Shown here piece by piece: positions 9,891 through 17,160 of a stretch of 64,000 nt of DNA. This stretch comes from Sphingopyxis italica (lineage in GTDB: Bacteria; Pseudomonadota; Alphaproteobacteria; Sphingomonadales; Sphingomonadaceae), in assembly GCF_011926545.1 (NCBI RefSeq), contig NZ_JAATIT010000003.1, positions 310,001-374,000 of the forward strand. Reading direction: 5' to 3'. The notes under the pieces are model-generated. The model ran no database searches. It had not been told where the DNA came from and worked only from the letters and a program-made list of their open reading frames with translations. The translations under genes were made by a program, and so were the position numbers. Numbering within the stretch: the first letter of the stretch is position 1; every line of letters starts with the position of its first letter.

Positions 9891-9906
9891 AGTTTCAAAC
9901 GAAACT
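9891..9906. promoter_or_regulatory. small palindrome upstream of the CGS-family gene, possible operator
   Basis: The sequence AGTTTCAAACGAAACT has two inverted 6-base arms around a 4-base centre. It is 41 bases before the start at 9947. A weak -10-like CTATAA lies just downstream at about 9914. The site is short and could be chance. Confidence 0.3.
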
Positions 9907-9946
9907 TGGCGCGCTATAAGGACGGCAACATCATCAGGAGCATCCC

Positions 9947-11239
9947 ATGGCCATGCGCGGCAAACCCAAGACAAATACCAAGAAGATCGGCGACAAGGAA
10001 CTCAGCCCCGCCACGCTGATGATGGGACTGGGCTATGACCCTGTGCTCTCCGAAGGCTCGCTGAAGCCGCCGATCTTCCTGACCTCGACCTTCGCCTTCG
10101 AAAGCGCCGCCGCCGGCAAGCGTTTCTTCGAACATATCACCGGCAAGCGCGAAGGGCCGGCCGACGGCCTCGTCTATTCGCGTTTCAACGGCCCGAACCA
10201 GGAAATCCTCGAGGACCGTCTCGCGGTCTGGGACGGCGCCGACGACAGCCTCGTCTTTTCGAGCGGCATGTCGGCGATCGCCACCCTGCTCCTCGCGCTC
10301 GTCGGCCAGAATGACGTGATCGTCCATTCGGGGCCGCTCTATGCCGCGACCGAAACGCTGATCGCACGCATATTGTCGCGCTTCGGCGTCAGCTTCGTCG
10401 ACTTCCCCGCCGGCGCGACACGCGAGGAAATCGACGCGATTCTTGGACGCGCGCAGGCGCTCGCCGACGAAAAGGGCGGCAAGGTCGCGCTCGTCTATCT
10501 GGAAAGCCCGGCGAACCCGACCAACGCGCTCGTCGACGTCGAGGCCGTTCGCGGCGCGCGCGACGCGGCCTTCACCGGCGAACAAAAGCCCGCGATCGCG
10601 ATCGACAACACTTTCCTCGGCCCGCTGTGGCAGAAGCCGCTTCGCCAGGGCGCCGAACTCGTCGTCTACAGCCTCACCAAATATGCCGGCGGCCACTCGG
10701 ACCTCGTGGCGGGCGGTGTGTCGGGCGACCAGCACTTGCTCAACGTCATCCGCCCGATGCGCAACACGATCGGCACGATCTGCGACCCCAACACCGCATG
10801 GATGCTGCTGCGCAGCCTCGAAACGCTCGAACTCCGCATGAGCCGCGCCGGCGAAAATGCGCTGAAGGTCTGCACCTTCCTCCGCGACCATCCCAAGGTC
10901 GAGGGGCTGGGCTATCTGGGTTTCATCGCCGATCCGCGCCAGAAGGATATTTTCGACCGCCACTGCACCGGCGCCGGTTCGACCTTCTCCCTCTTCATCA
11001 AGGGCGGCGAGGAGGAGAGTTTCCGCTTCCTCGACGCGCTCAAGATCGCGAAGCTCGCGGTCAGCCTCGGCGGCACCGAGACGCTGGCGAGCCATCCCGC
11101 GGCGATGACGCACCTTTCGGTCCCCGACGAACGCAAGAAGGCACTGGGTATCACCAACAATCTCGTGCGCGTGTCGGTCGGCATCGAGGACCCCGACGAT
11201 CTGATCGCCGATTTCGCGCAGGCGCTGGACGCGGTTTAA
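9947..11239 (+). CDS. PLP-dependent cystathionine gamma-synthase family enzyme
   Basis: A 430-residue member of the Cys/Met metabolism PLP family (cystathionine gamma-synthase, beta/gamma-lyase, methionine gamma-lyase). The PLP lysine lies in YSLTKYAGGHSD. YSRFNGPN, SSGMSAIATLL, YLESPANPTN and the IDNTFLGP cofactor segment are in family order. It is about 30 residues longer than most members because of a basic N-terminus (KPKTNTKK). The ATG at 9947 follows AGGAG. Members of this subgroup are annotated as cystathionine gamma-synthase family protein without proven specificity; methionine or homocysteine lyase activity is an alternative. It stands alone, with a repeat downstream. Confidence 0.9.
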   Translation: MAMRGKPKTNTKKIGDKELSPATLMMGLGYDPVLSEGSLKPPIFLTSTFAFESAAAGKRFFEHITGKREGPADGLVYSRFNGPNQEILEDRLAVWDGADDSLVFSSGMSAIATLLLALVGQNDVIVHSGPLYAATETLIARILSRFGVSFVDFPAGATREEIDAILGRAQALADEKGGKVALVYLESPANPTNALVDVEAVRGARDAAFTGEQKPAIAIDNTFLGPLWQKPLRQGAELVVYSLTKYAGGHSDLVAGGVSGDQHLLNVIRPMRNTIGTICDPNTAWMLLRSLETLELRMSRAGENALKVCTFLRDHPKVEGLGYLGFIADPRQKDIFDRHCTGAGSTFSLFIKGGEEESFRFLDALKIAKLAVSLGGTETLASHPAAMTHLSVPDERKKALGITNNLVRVSVGIEDPDDLIADFAQALDAV

Positions 11240-11243
11240 AAAT

Positions 11244-11325
11244 CGTCATTGCGAGGAACGAAGCAACGCGGCAATCCAGAGTAGCGTAAACCGCTCTGGA
11301 TTGTTTCGCTTCGCTCGCAATGACG
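11244..11325. repeat. intergenic inverted repeat (second REP family)
   Basis: An imperfect inverted repeat begins CGTCATTGCGAG (11244) and ends CTCGCAATGACG (11325). The inner arms contain CAATCCAGAG and CTCTGGATTG around a 12-base loop. It resembles a repeat widely scattered in sphingomonad genomes. The genes on either side converge here, so it may also serve as a bidirectional transcript end. Confidence 0.85.
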
Positions 11326-11339
11326 AAGCTTTAAACTTC

Positions 11340-12059
11340 CTATTTGCGCGCCCGCCAATCCACCACCCGCCACCCCATTTGCGGAGCGAGCTTCTTCAGC
11401 CCCCGCGACGGCGTCGTCGCGACCGCCTCGTCGGCGAAGCGCAGCATCGGATGGTCGGAGACATGGTCCGAATAGGCGCGCACATGCGCCGCGTCGCGCG
11501 TGATGTCATTCGCCGCGAGCCAGTCCGAAATCCGAGCGAATTTCGCGTCGCCATAACAATTGTCGCCGGCGAGGCGCGCGTGGATATGATCGGCGCCGTC
11601 GGGCTCGTCGAGCCGCGTCGCGAGCACATCGTCGATCCCCAATCGCCGCGCGATCGCGTCGACATAGAGGTGGAAAGAGGCGGTCGCGAGCAGCAGCCGG
11701 TATCCCGCCTCGCGATCGGCGGCGATCTGGTCGAGCGCCGCCGGATGCAGACCCCGTGCGACGACCTTGTCGGCATAGCTTTCGGCGAGCGGCGCGATCT
11801 CGGCGCGGCGAAAGCGTTTTCCCACCAAGAGACGCAGGTTGATCGCCTTCAGCCGCGACCGGTCGATCAGGCGTAGCGAATAAGCCACACCCGCCAGCCC
11901 GACGAGCGGCAGGAAGAGCAGCCGCCATTGCTGGCGCCGGCGCGCAACATGGATGAGGAAACCGCTGTAAGTCCCTGAACGCGTTATCGTCCGGTCCATG
12001 TCGTACATCGCGACGCGATGCGCATAGTCGGGGATCGGCACGGCCAGCGGGTCTTCCAT
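11340..12059 (-). CDS. HAD superfamily (IB) phosphatase-like protein
   Basis: A 239-residue haloacid dehalogenase-superfamily protein of the phosphoserine phosphatase-like subclass IB. The nucleophile motif is YDMDRTIT (DxD, with Arg where Gly is usual). LLLATASFHLYVDAIA carries motif II. The acid motif III is YSDHVSDHPML. A hydrophobic stretch (LLFLPLVGLAGVAYSL, about residues 47-62) follows motif I, as in the membrane-associated IB members. The ATG at 12059 was chosen because the HAD motif starts 19 residues later; the purine-rich ribosome binding site lies very close to it. The substrate is unknown. It diverges from the lipid-transport operon. Confidence 0.82.
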   Translation of the reverse strand: MEDPLAVPIPDYAHRVAMYDMDRTITRSGTYSGFLIHVARRRQQWRLLFLPLVGLAGVAYSLRLIDRSRLKAINLRLLVGKRFRRAEIAPLAESYADKVVARGLHPAALDQIAADREAGYRLLLATASFHLYVDAIARRLGIDDVLATRLDEPDGADHIHARLAGDNCYGDAKFARISDWLAANDITRDAAHVRAYSDHVSDHPMLRFADEAVATTPSRGLKKLAPQMGWRVVDWRARK

Positions 12060-12161
12060 CCCTCCCCCATAATATGGTCCCGCGTGGCGGCCAAGACCCG
12101 GCAAGCAGGGCCATGGATTTGCTTGCCGTGATGGGCCAAATAAGACAATGTCGGCCGCACG

Positions 12162-13268
12162 ATGGTGGCCAGGGCGGATTTCGAACATAGCGACGGTGCC
12201 GATGGCGCCGAAGTCCGCTTCACAGGCCGGCTGACGCTCGCCCGGCTGGGCGATGTGCCGGCGCGGCTCGACGCGCTCGGCCCGATCGCGACGCTGGACC
12301 TGTCGGCGATCGACCGCATCGACACGGTCGGCGCGTGGATCGTGACGCGCGCCGCCAAGGAACATGGCTCGAAAGTCGTCGGCGCAAGCGCCGAGGCCGA
12401 GCGGCTGCTCGACGCGCTCGCCAGCGACAAGAGCGAGTATCGCGTCCACCGCGACCGCCGACCGGCGTGGATGCGGATGCTCGAACAGGTCGGCGATGCG
12501 AGCGCCGCGGTCTGGAATGAATTGCTCGGCATCGTCGGTTTTTTCGGCGCGATGATCGTCGCGCTCGGCACCCAGATTCGCGCGCGCCGCCGCCTCCGCT
12601 GGAACGCCATCGTGACGCGTTTCCAGACCGTCGGCGTCGATGCGCTGCCCATCATCGGGCTGATGAGTTTTCTGATCGGCATCGTCATCGCGCAGCAGGG
12701 GGCGGTGCAGCTCGAACAATTCGGGCTCGAGGTGTTCACGATCAACCTCGTCGGCCGCGCTTCGATCCGCGAGCTCGGCCTGCTGATGACCGCGATCATG
12801 GTCGCGGGCCGCTCGGGATCGGCCTTTGCCGCGCAGATCGGTACGATGAAGCTGACCGAAGAGGTCGATGCGATGCGCACCATCGGGGTCTCTCCGATGG
12901 AGGCGATCGTGCTGCCGCGCGTCGCCGCGTCGACGATCACCATGCCGCTGCTCGGCTTTTACGCCAGCCTGTGCGCGATCGCGGGCGGCGGCCTCTTCTG
13001 CTGGGTCGGGCTCGACATTCCGCCGCTCACTTACATTCAGCGCCTGCGCGAAATCATCCCGATGACCGATTTCTGGATCATGCTGATCAAGGCGCCGGTG
13101 TTCGGCATATTGATCGGTGTCACCGGATGCTATGAGGGGATGCAGGTGCGTCAGAACGCCGAAGAGGTCGGGCAGCGCACGACCTCGGCCGTGGTCGCCG
13201 CGATTTTCCTCGTCATCGTTCTCGACGCCATGTTCGCCGTCTTCTTTTCGACGCTCGGGTGGAATTGA
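12162..13268 (+). CDS. MlaE-family ABC transporter permease with N-terminal STAS domain
   Basis: The inner-membrane permease of an MCE-type phospholipid transporter. Residues 1-90 form a STAS-like domain (LDLSAIDRIDTVGAW), a common fusion in alphaproteobacteria that replaces a separate MlaB. The rest is the MlaE permease: GLMSFLIGIVIAQQGAVQL, the conserved RELGLLMTAIMVAGRSGSAFAAQIGTM region split over two helices, and a C-terminal GVTGCYEGMQV. The ATG at 12162 is the first start and keeps the STAS domain whole. The stop overlaps the ATPase gene (ATGA). With the next three genes it builds a trans-envelope lipid conduit. Confidence 0.93.
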   Translation: MVARADFEHSDGADGAEVRFTGRLTLARLGDVPARLDALGPIATLDLSAIDRIDTVGAWIVTRAAKEHGSKVVGASAEAERLLDALASDKSEYRVHRDRRPAWMRMLEQVGDASAAVWNELLGIVGFFGAMIVALGTQIRARRRLRWNAIVTRFQTVGVDALPIIGLMSFLIGIVIAQQGAVQLEQFGLEVFTINLVGRASIRELGLLMTAIMVAGRSGSAFAAQIGTMKLTEEVDAMRTIGVSPMEAIVLPRVAASTITMPLLGFYASLCAIAGGGLFCWVGLDIPPLTYIQRLREIIPMTDFWIMLIKAPVFGILIGVTGCYEGMQVRQNAEEVGQRTTSAVVAAIFLVIVLDAMFAVFFSTLGWN

Positions 13269-14146
13269 TGGCCGACGAGACCGATATCGAAATCCGCGAG
13301 GAGCTGGCCGCCGCCGACGCGGTGCGGCCCGAAAAGTTCGAACGCGCCATCTGTATCCGCGGGCTGAAAAACCAGTTCGGCGATGCGGTGGTCCATGAAG
13401 ATCTCAGCCTCGACGTGCGCTCGGGCGAGATTCTCGGCGTCGTCGGCGGGTCGGGCACGGGCAAGTCGGTGTTGATGCGATCGATCATCGGACTGCAGAC
13501 GCCGGCCGAGGGCGAAATCGAAGTCTATGGCAAGACGCTCGATACGATCGCCGATGAAGAGGAATCGCGCGACCTGCGCCGGCGCTGGGGCGTGATGTTC
13601 CAGGGCGGCGCGCTGTTCTCGACGCTGAGCGTCGCAGAGAATATTCAGGTCCCGCTGCGCGAATATTATCCGCGCCTCGACACGAATCTGCTCGACGAGA
13701 TCGCGGCCTACAAGGTCGAAATGGTCGGCCTGCCGCCCGATGCCGGGCCAAAATTTCCGGCCGAGCTGTCGGGCGGAATGGTGAAGCGCGCCGGCCTCGC
13801 GCGCGCGCTCGCGCTCGACCCCGCGCTGCTCTTCCTCGACGAGCCGACCGCGGGCCTCGACCCGATCGGCGCCGCCAAGTTCGACGAGTTGATCCGCGAG
13901 CTCGCCGATACGATGGGTCTCACCGTCTTCCTCATCACCCACGATCTCGACACGCTTTATGCCACCTGCGACCGCGTCGCGGTGCTGGCGGAAAAGAAGG
14001 TGATCGCGGTCGGCACCATTCCCGAACTGCTTGCCACCGAGCATCCGTGGATACAGGATTATTTCAACGGGCCGCGCGGCCGTGCTGCCGCGGGCGGGAA
14101 CCAAACCGCAAAACACCCCGTCTTTGGCGGCGATAGGAACAGCTGA
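13268..14146 (+). CDS. MlaF-family ABC transporter ATP-binding protein
   Basis: The cytoplasmic ATPase of the MCE-type lipid transporter, 292 residues. Walker A is GGSGTGKS, the Q-loop lies in VMFQGGALF, the signature is LSGGMVKRAGLARAL, Walker B is LLFLDEPTAGLDP and the switch histidine is in LITHDL. ALFSTLSVAENI is typical of MlaF rather than generic importers. ATG at 13268 overlaps the permease stop, whereas the upstream GTG at 13259 adds only three residues. The last base of its stop is the first base of the MlaD start. An N-terminal extension of about 25 acidic residues precedes the ATPase fold. Confidence 0.94.
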   Translation: MADETDIEIREELAAADAVRPEKFERAICIRGLKNQFGDAVVHEDLSLDVRSGEILGVVGGSGTGKSVLMRSIIGLQTPAEGEIEVYGKTLDTIADEEESRDLRRRWGVMFQGGALFSTLSVAENIQVPLREYYPRLDTNLLDEIAAYKVEMVGLPPDAGPKFPAELSGGMVKRAGLARALALDPALLFLDEPTAGLDPIGAAKFDELIRELADTMGLTVFLITHDLDTLYATCDRVAVLAEKKVIAVGTIPELLATEHPWIQDYFNGPRGRAAAGGNQTAKHPVFGGDRNS

Positions 14147-15087
14147 TGGAAACACGCTCGAACAATGTCCTCGTCGGCGCCTTCGTCCTCCTTTTCACCG
14201 CGGCGCTCGCGGTGTTCATCGTCTGGCTTGCCAACGACAGCGGCGGCACGAAGCGCGAATATGATATATTTTTCAAACAGTCGGTCGATGGACTGAACAA
14301 AGGTGCGCAAGTGCAATTCTCCGGCGTGCCGTCGGGACAGGTGCGCGAGATCGCGCTCTGGCCCGACGATCCGCAGTTCGTCCGCGTGCGCATCGAGGTG
14401 AACGAAGGCGTCCCGGTGCTCCAGGGCACAACCGCCGCGCTCGAAGGCGTCGGCTTTACCGGCGTGTCGCAGATATCGCTCGACGGCGCGGTCAAGGACG
14501 CGCCGCCGATCACCGACAAGGGCCCCGCCGGCAGACCGGTGATTCCGACGCGTGTCGGCGGTCTCGGCGAACTGCTCAACACCGCGCCGCAGCTGCTCCA
14601 GCGCCTGTCGACGCTGACCGAACGGCTTGCCGAACTTGTCGATGACGAGAACCAGGCGAGCATTCGCGGCATCCTCAACAATGTCGAGGCATCGACCGCG
14701 ATCCTCGCGCGAAACGGCCCGGCGATCGAAAAGGCGCTCGCCGACACGCGCATCGCGATCCAGCAGACCGGCAACGCCGCCGAGCAGATCGGCAATCTCG
14801 CCGCATCGGCGCAAGGCACTATCGACCGCAACGTCGACCCCGCGATGGCGAACCTTCGCGACACGATGAAATCGGCGAATGAATCGATGAAGACGCTCGA
14901 GGGCGCGATCGCCGATGCGCGGCCCGGCCTCAAGACGTTCAGCGAAACGACGATCCCCGAAGCCAATGCGCTGATCCGCGACCTGCGCCGCACCTCCACC
15001 TCGCTGTCGAGCCTGACCGACAAGCTCGACCAGCAGGGCGCCGGCGCGCTGCTCGGCGGCAGCAAGCTGCCCGATTACAAGGAATGA
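14146..15087 (+). CDS. MlaD-family MCE domain protein
   Basis: The periplasmic lipid-binding subunit of the transporter, 313 residues. One N-terminal helix (VGAFVLLFTAALAVFIVWLA) anchors it in the inner membrane. One MCE domain follows (about residues 40-120, with GLNKGAQVQFSGVPSGQV). A long helical C-terminal region with repeated heptad-like patterns (LQRLSTLTERLAELV and LRDTMKSANESMKTL) probably forms the coiled tunnel or scaffold seen in long MCE proteins. The start overlaps the ATPase stop by one base, and its stop overlaps the lipoprotein start (ATGA). Confidence 0.93.
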   Translation: METRSNNVLVGAFVLLFTAALAVFIVWLANDSGGTKREYDIFFKQSVDGLNKGAQVQFSGVPSGQVREIALWPDDPQFVRVRIEVNEGVPVLQGTTAALEGVGFTGVSQISLDGAVKDAPPITDKGPAGRPVIPTRVGGLGELLNTAPQLLQRLSTLTERLAELVDDENQASIRGILNNVEASTAILARNGPAIEKALADTRIAIQQTGNAAEQIGNLAASAQGTIDRNVDPAMANLRDTMKSANESMKTLEGAIADARPGLKTFSETTIPEANALIRDLRRTSTSLSSLTDKLDQQGAGALLGGSKLPDYKE

Positions 15088-15695
15088 GGATGCCCATGAT
15101 GCGTAGATTTCGCGCCCCGCTCATCGCCGCTGTCGCGGCCGCGACGCTGTCGGGCTGCATCGGGCTCGGCGGCAAGACGCCCCCCTTCCTGCTGACGCTC
15201 GATCCCGAGGCCGAGCCGCAGGCGGGCGCTGCGCGGACCGCGACCGAGGCGGCGACGCTGACGATCCTGATCCCGACCGCACCGCAAAAGCTGCGTACGA
15301 CGCGCATCCCGGTGCAACAGGACGATGCGAGCGTGACCTATGTGAAGGATGCGCAATGGGTCGAGGCGCCATCGCGCCTGTTCCAGCGGCTGGTGTCCGA
15401 GACCGTCGCCGCGCGCACGTCGCGCGTCGTGCTCGACGAGGGGCAATATCTGACCGCACCGGGCGAACAGCTCGCGGGGCAGCTCATGGAATTCGGTGTC
15501 GATGCGCGGTCGAACGAGGTGGTCGTCGCTTATCAGGCGATGCTCGTGTCGGCGGGGGGCAAGACGGTCACCCAGCGCCGGTTCGAGGTGCGCGAGGCGA
15601 TCGATGGCAAGGTTGAGGCCAAGCCTGTCGGCGAGGCGCTGACTCGCGCCGCGAACAAGGTCGCAGTGGACGTCGCGGGATGGCTCGGCGGATAG
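15084..15695 (+). CDS. ABC-type transport auxiliary lipoprotein (PqiC-like)
   Basis: A 203-residue predicted lipoprotein: a short basic N-terminus, a hydrophobic stretch and the lipobox LSGC, giving a mature protein that starts at Cys24 or close by. The remainder matches the ABC-type transport auxiliary family (PqiC/YmbA-like), which docks MCE systems to the outer membrane. VTYVKDAQWVEAPSRLFQRLV is the most recognisable segment. It is the last gene of the four-gene Mla-type operon, overlapping MlaD by 4 bp. Lgt encoded at 5.1 kb would acylate it. Confidence 0.87.
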   Translation: MRMPMMRRFRAPLIAAVAAATLSGCIGLGGKTPPFLLTLDPEAEPQAGAARTATEAATLTILIPTAPQKLRTTRIPVQQDDASVTYVKDAQWVEAPSRLFQRLVSETVAARTSRVVLDEGQYLTAPGEQLAGQLMEFGVDARSNEVVVAYQAMLVSAGGKTVTQRRFEVREAIDGKVEAKPVGEALTRAANKVAVDVAGWLGG

Positions 15696-15797
15696 GAATC
15701 TTTCCCTCAGCCATATCCGTTTCGATTACCTATGACGTAATCGCTTAGCCTTCATCACCGCTGTATCTTTCCTCCATCACATCGACAGGAGGGACGG

Positions 15798-16712
15798 ATG
15801 CACAGACGCGAAATCATGGCATGGACGGGCGTTGCCGCAGCGAGCGCCTTGTTCGCGCCGACACGCGCTCGCGCCGCGATCCCGGCGGCAAAGCGGCCGG
15901 CCGAAAGCTTCGTCGCGGCGAAGGACGGGACGCCGCTGTTCGTCCGCGATTGGGGTACCGGCCGGCCGGTGCTGTTCCTCGCGGGCTGGGCATTGCCGTC
16001 CGATTTCTGGGGCTATCAGATGCTCGCGCTCGCGCGCCAGGGCTATCGCGCCATCGCCTATGACCGGCGCGGGCACGGCCGCTCGGCCGACCCGGGGCGC
16101 GGCTATGACCATGACACGCTCGCCGACGATCTGGCGGCGGTGATCGACGGATTGAAGCTCGACGGCGTGACCATCGTAGCGCATTCGATGGGCGGCACCG
16201 AGGTCGCGCGCTATTTCGCCCGGCACGGCGGCCGCGGCGTCGCACGCGTCGTGCTCGTCGGCACGATCACGCCCTGCCTGATGAAGCGCGCCGACAATCC
16301 CGGCGGCATCGATCCCGCAATGCTCGCGGCGGGCGCCGACCTGCTCGCGCGCGACTTCCCGGCGTGGATCGCCGCCAACACCAAGCCCTTCTTCATTCCC
16401 GAAACCTCGGCCGCGATGGTGGCATGGGGACAGGCGATGATGATGTCGACCTCGCTGCTCGCGGCGGCGCAGCTGGCGCAGGCGAATTTCACGACCGACT
16501 TCCGGGCCGATGTGCGGAAAATCAACGTTCCGACGCGGATCATTCACGGCGACCGCGATGCCTCGGCGCCGCTCGCGCTGACGGCAAGGGCGACCGCGGC
16601 GTTGCTGCCGCAAGCGACGCTCAGCGTCTATGAAGGCGCGCCGCACGGCCTGCCGCTGACGCATGTCGAGCGGCTGAACGCCGAACTGCTCGCCTTGCTT
16701 GCGAACACGTAA
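15798..16712 (+). CDS. alpha/beta hydrolase with export signal
   Basis: A 304-residue alpha/beta hydrolase close to non-heme chloroperoxidase/arylesterase members. The nucleophile elbow is AHSMGG, the acid lies in HGDRDASAP and the histidine in APHGLPLTH, giving a full Ser-Asp-His triad. The oxyanion strand reads LFLAGWALPSD. The N-terminus (MHRREIMAWTGVAAASAL, then AxA) looks like a Tat or Sec signal, so a periplasmic location is likely. The 102 bp between it and the lipoprotein gene suggest its own promoter. The substrate is not predictable. Confidence 0.87.
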   Translation: MHRREIMAWTGVAAASALFAPTRARAAIPAAKRPAESFVAAKDGTPLFVRDWGTGRPVLFLAGWALPSDFWGYQMLALARQGYRAIAYDRRGHGRSADPGRGYDHDTLADDLAAVIDGLKLDGVTIVAHSMGGTEVARYFARHGGRGVARVVLVGTITPCLMKRADNPGGIDPAMLAAGADLLARDFPAWIAANTKPFFIPETSAAMVAWGQAMMMSTSLLAAAQLAQANFTTDFRADVRKINVPTRIIHGDRDASAPLALTARATAALLPQATLSVYEGAPHGLPLTHVERLNAELLALLANT

Positions 16713-16773
16713 GCCACTTGCCACCGCGCTCAGGCTGACCTAGGGGCGCGCCCACGACGTTTCTGTCCGATGC

Positions 16774-16831
16774 GCGCAGCCTCTTTCGGGTTTCCGGCTG
16801 CGCCCTTTCCTTCGAGCCCGCATTCGAAGGA
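16774..16831 (+). promoter_or_regulatory. two-hairpin leader covering the ribosome binding site of the SMR exporter
   Basis: Hairpin 1 pairs GCGCAGCC (16774-16781) with GGCTGCGC (16796-16803) and is followed by CCTTTCC. Hairpin 2 pairs TCCTTCGA (16808-16815) with TCGAAGGA (16824-16831). The right arm of hairpin 2 contains the AAGGA ribosome binding site of the gene starting at 16838. Folding of hairpin 2 would hide the site, so translation could be switched. The sequence does not match guanidine riboswitch landmarks that I can recall. Confidence 0.5.
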
Positions 16832-16837
16832 AATGAT

Positions 16838-17158
16838 ATGGGATGGTTCATCCTGGCAATCGCCGTGTTCACCGAAATCGTCTGGGCGCTCAGCCTGAAA
16901 TGGGCCGCGACGATCGGATCGTGGCAGGCGTCGCTCGTTCCGATTTCACTGAGCTTCCTGAACATGGCGCTGCTCGCCTTCGCGATGCGCGAGATTTCGG
17001 CCGGCACCGCCTATGCGATCTGGACCGGGCTCGGCGCGATCGGCGTGATCATCGGCGGCATCATCCTGTTCGGCGAGAAGGTGAATGGGGTCCAGCTCGG
17101 CTTCATGGCGCTCATCGTCATCGGCGTCGCGGGGACGAAGCTCTTCGCCCCCGCCTGA
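16838..17158 (+). CDS. SMR family exporter, SugE/Gdx type
   Basis: A 106-residue, four-helix small multidrug resistance protein. The proton/substrate glutamate is in FTEIVWALSLKWA, and AYAIWTGLGAIG is the SMR signature in helix 3. The WALSLKW context, with Lys and without the QacE/EmrE pattern, favours the SugE (Gdx) branch, whose studied members export guanidinium; this assignment is inference. The protein works as an antiparallel dimer in the inner membrane. Only two bases separate its stop from the convergent pepN stop. Its leader contains two hairpins, one overlapping the ribosome binding site. Confidence 0.9.
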   Translation: MGWFILAIAVFTEIVWALSLKWAATIGSWQASLVPISLSFLNMALLAFAMREISAGTAYAIWTGLGAIGVIIGGIILFGEKVNGVQLGFMALIVIGVAGTKLFAPA

Positions 17159-17160
17159 CG

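Noticed and set aside
16713..16837. Known guanidine riboswitch before the SMR gene
   Set aside because: A CTAGGG and a CTGTCCGA recall pieces of the guanidine-I motif, but the rest does not align. Left as an unassigned hairpin leader pending a covariance-model search.
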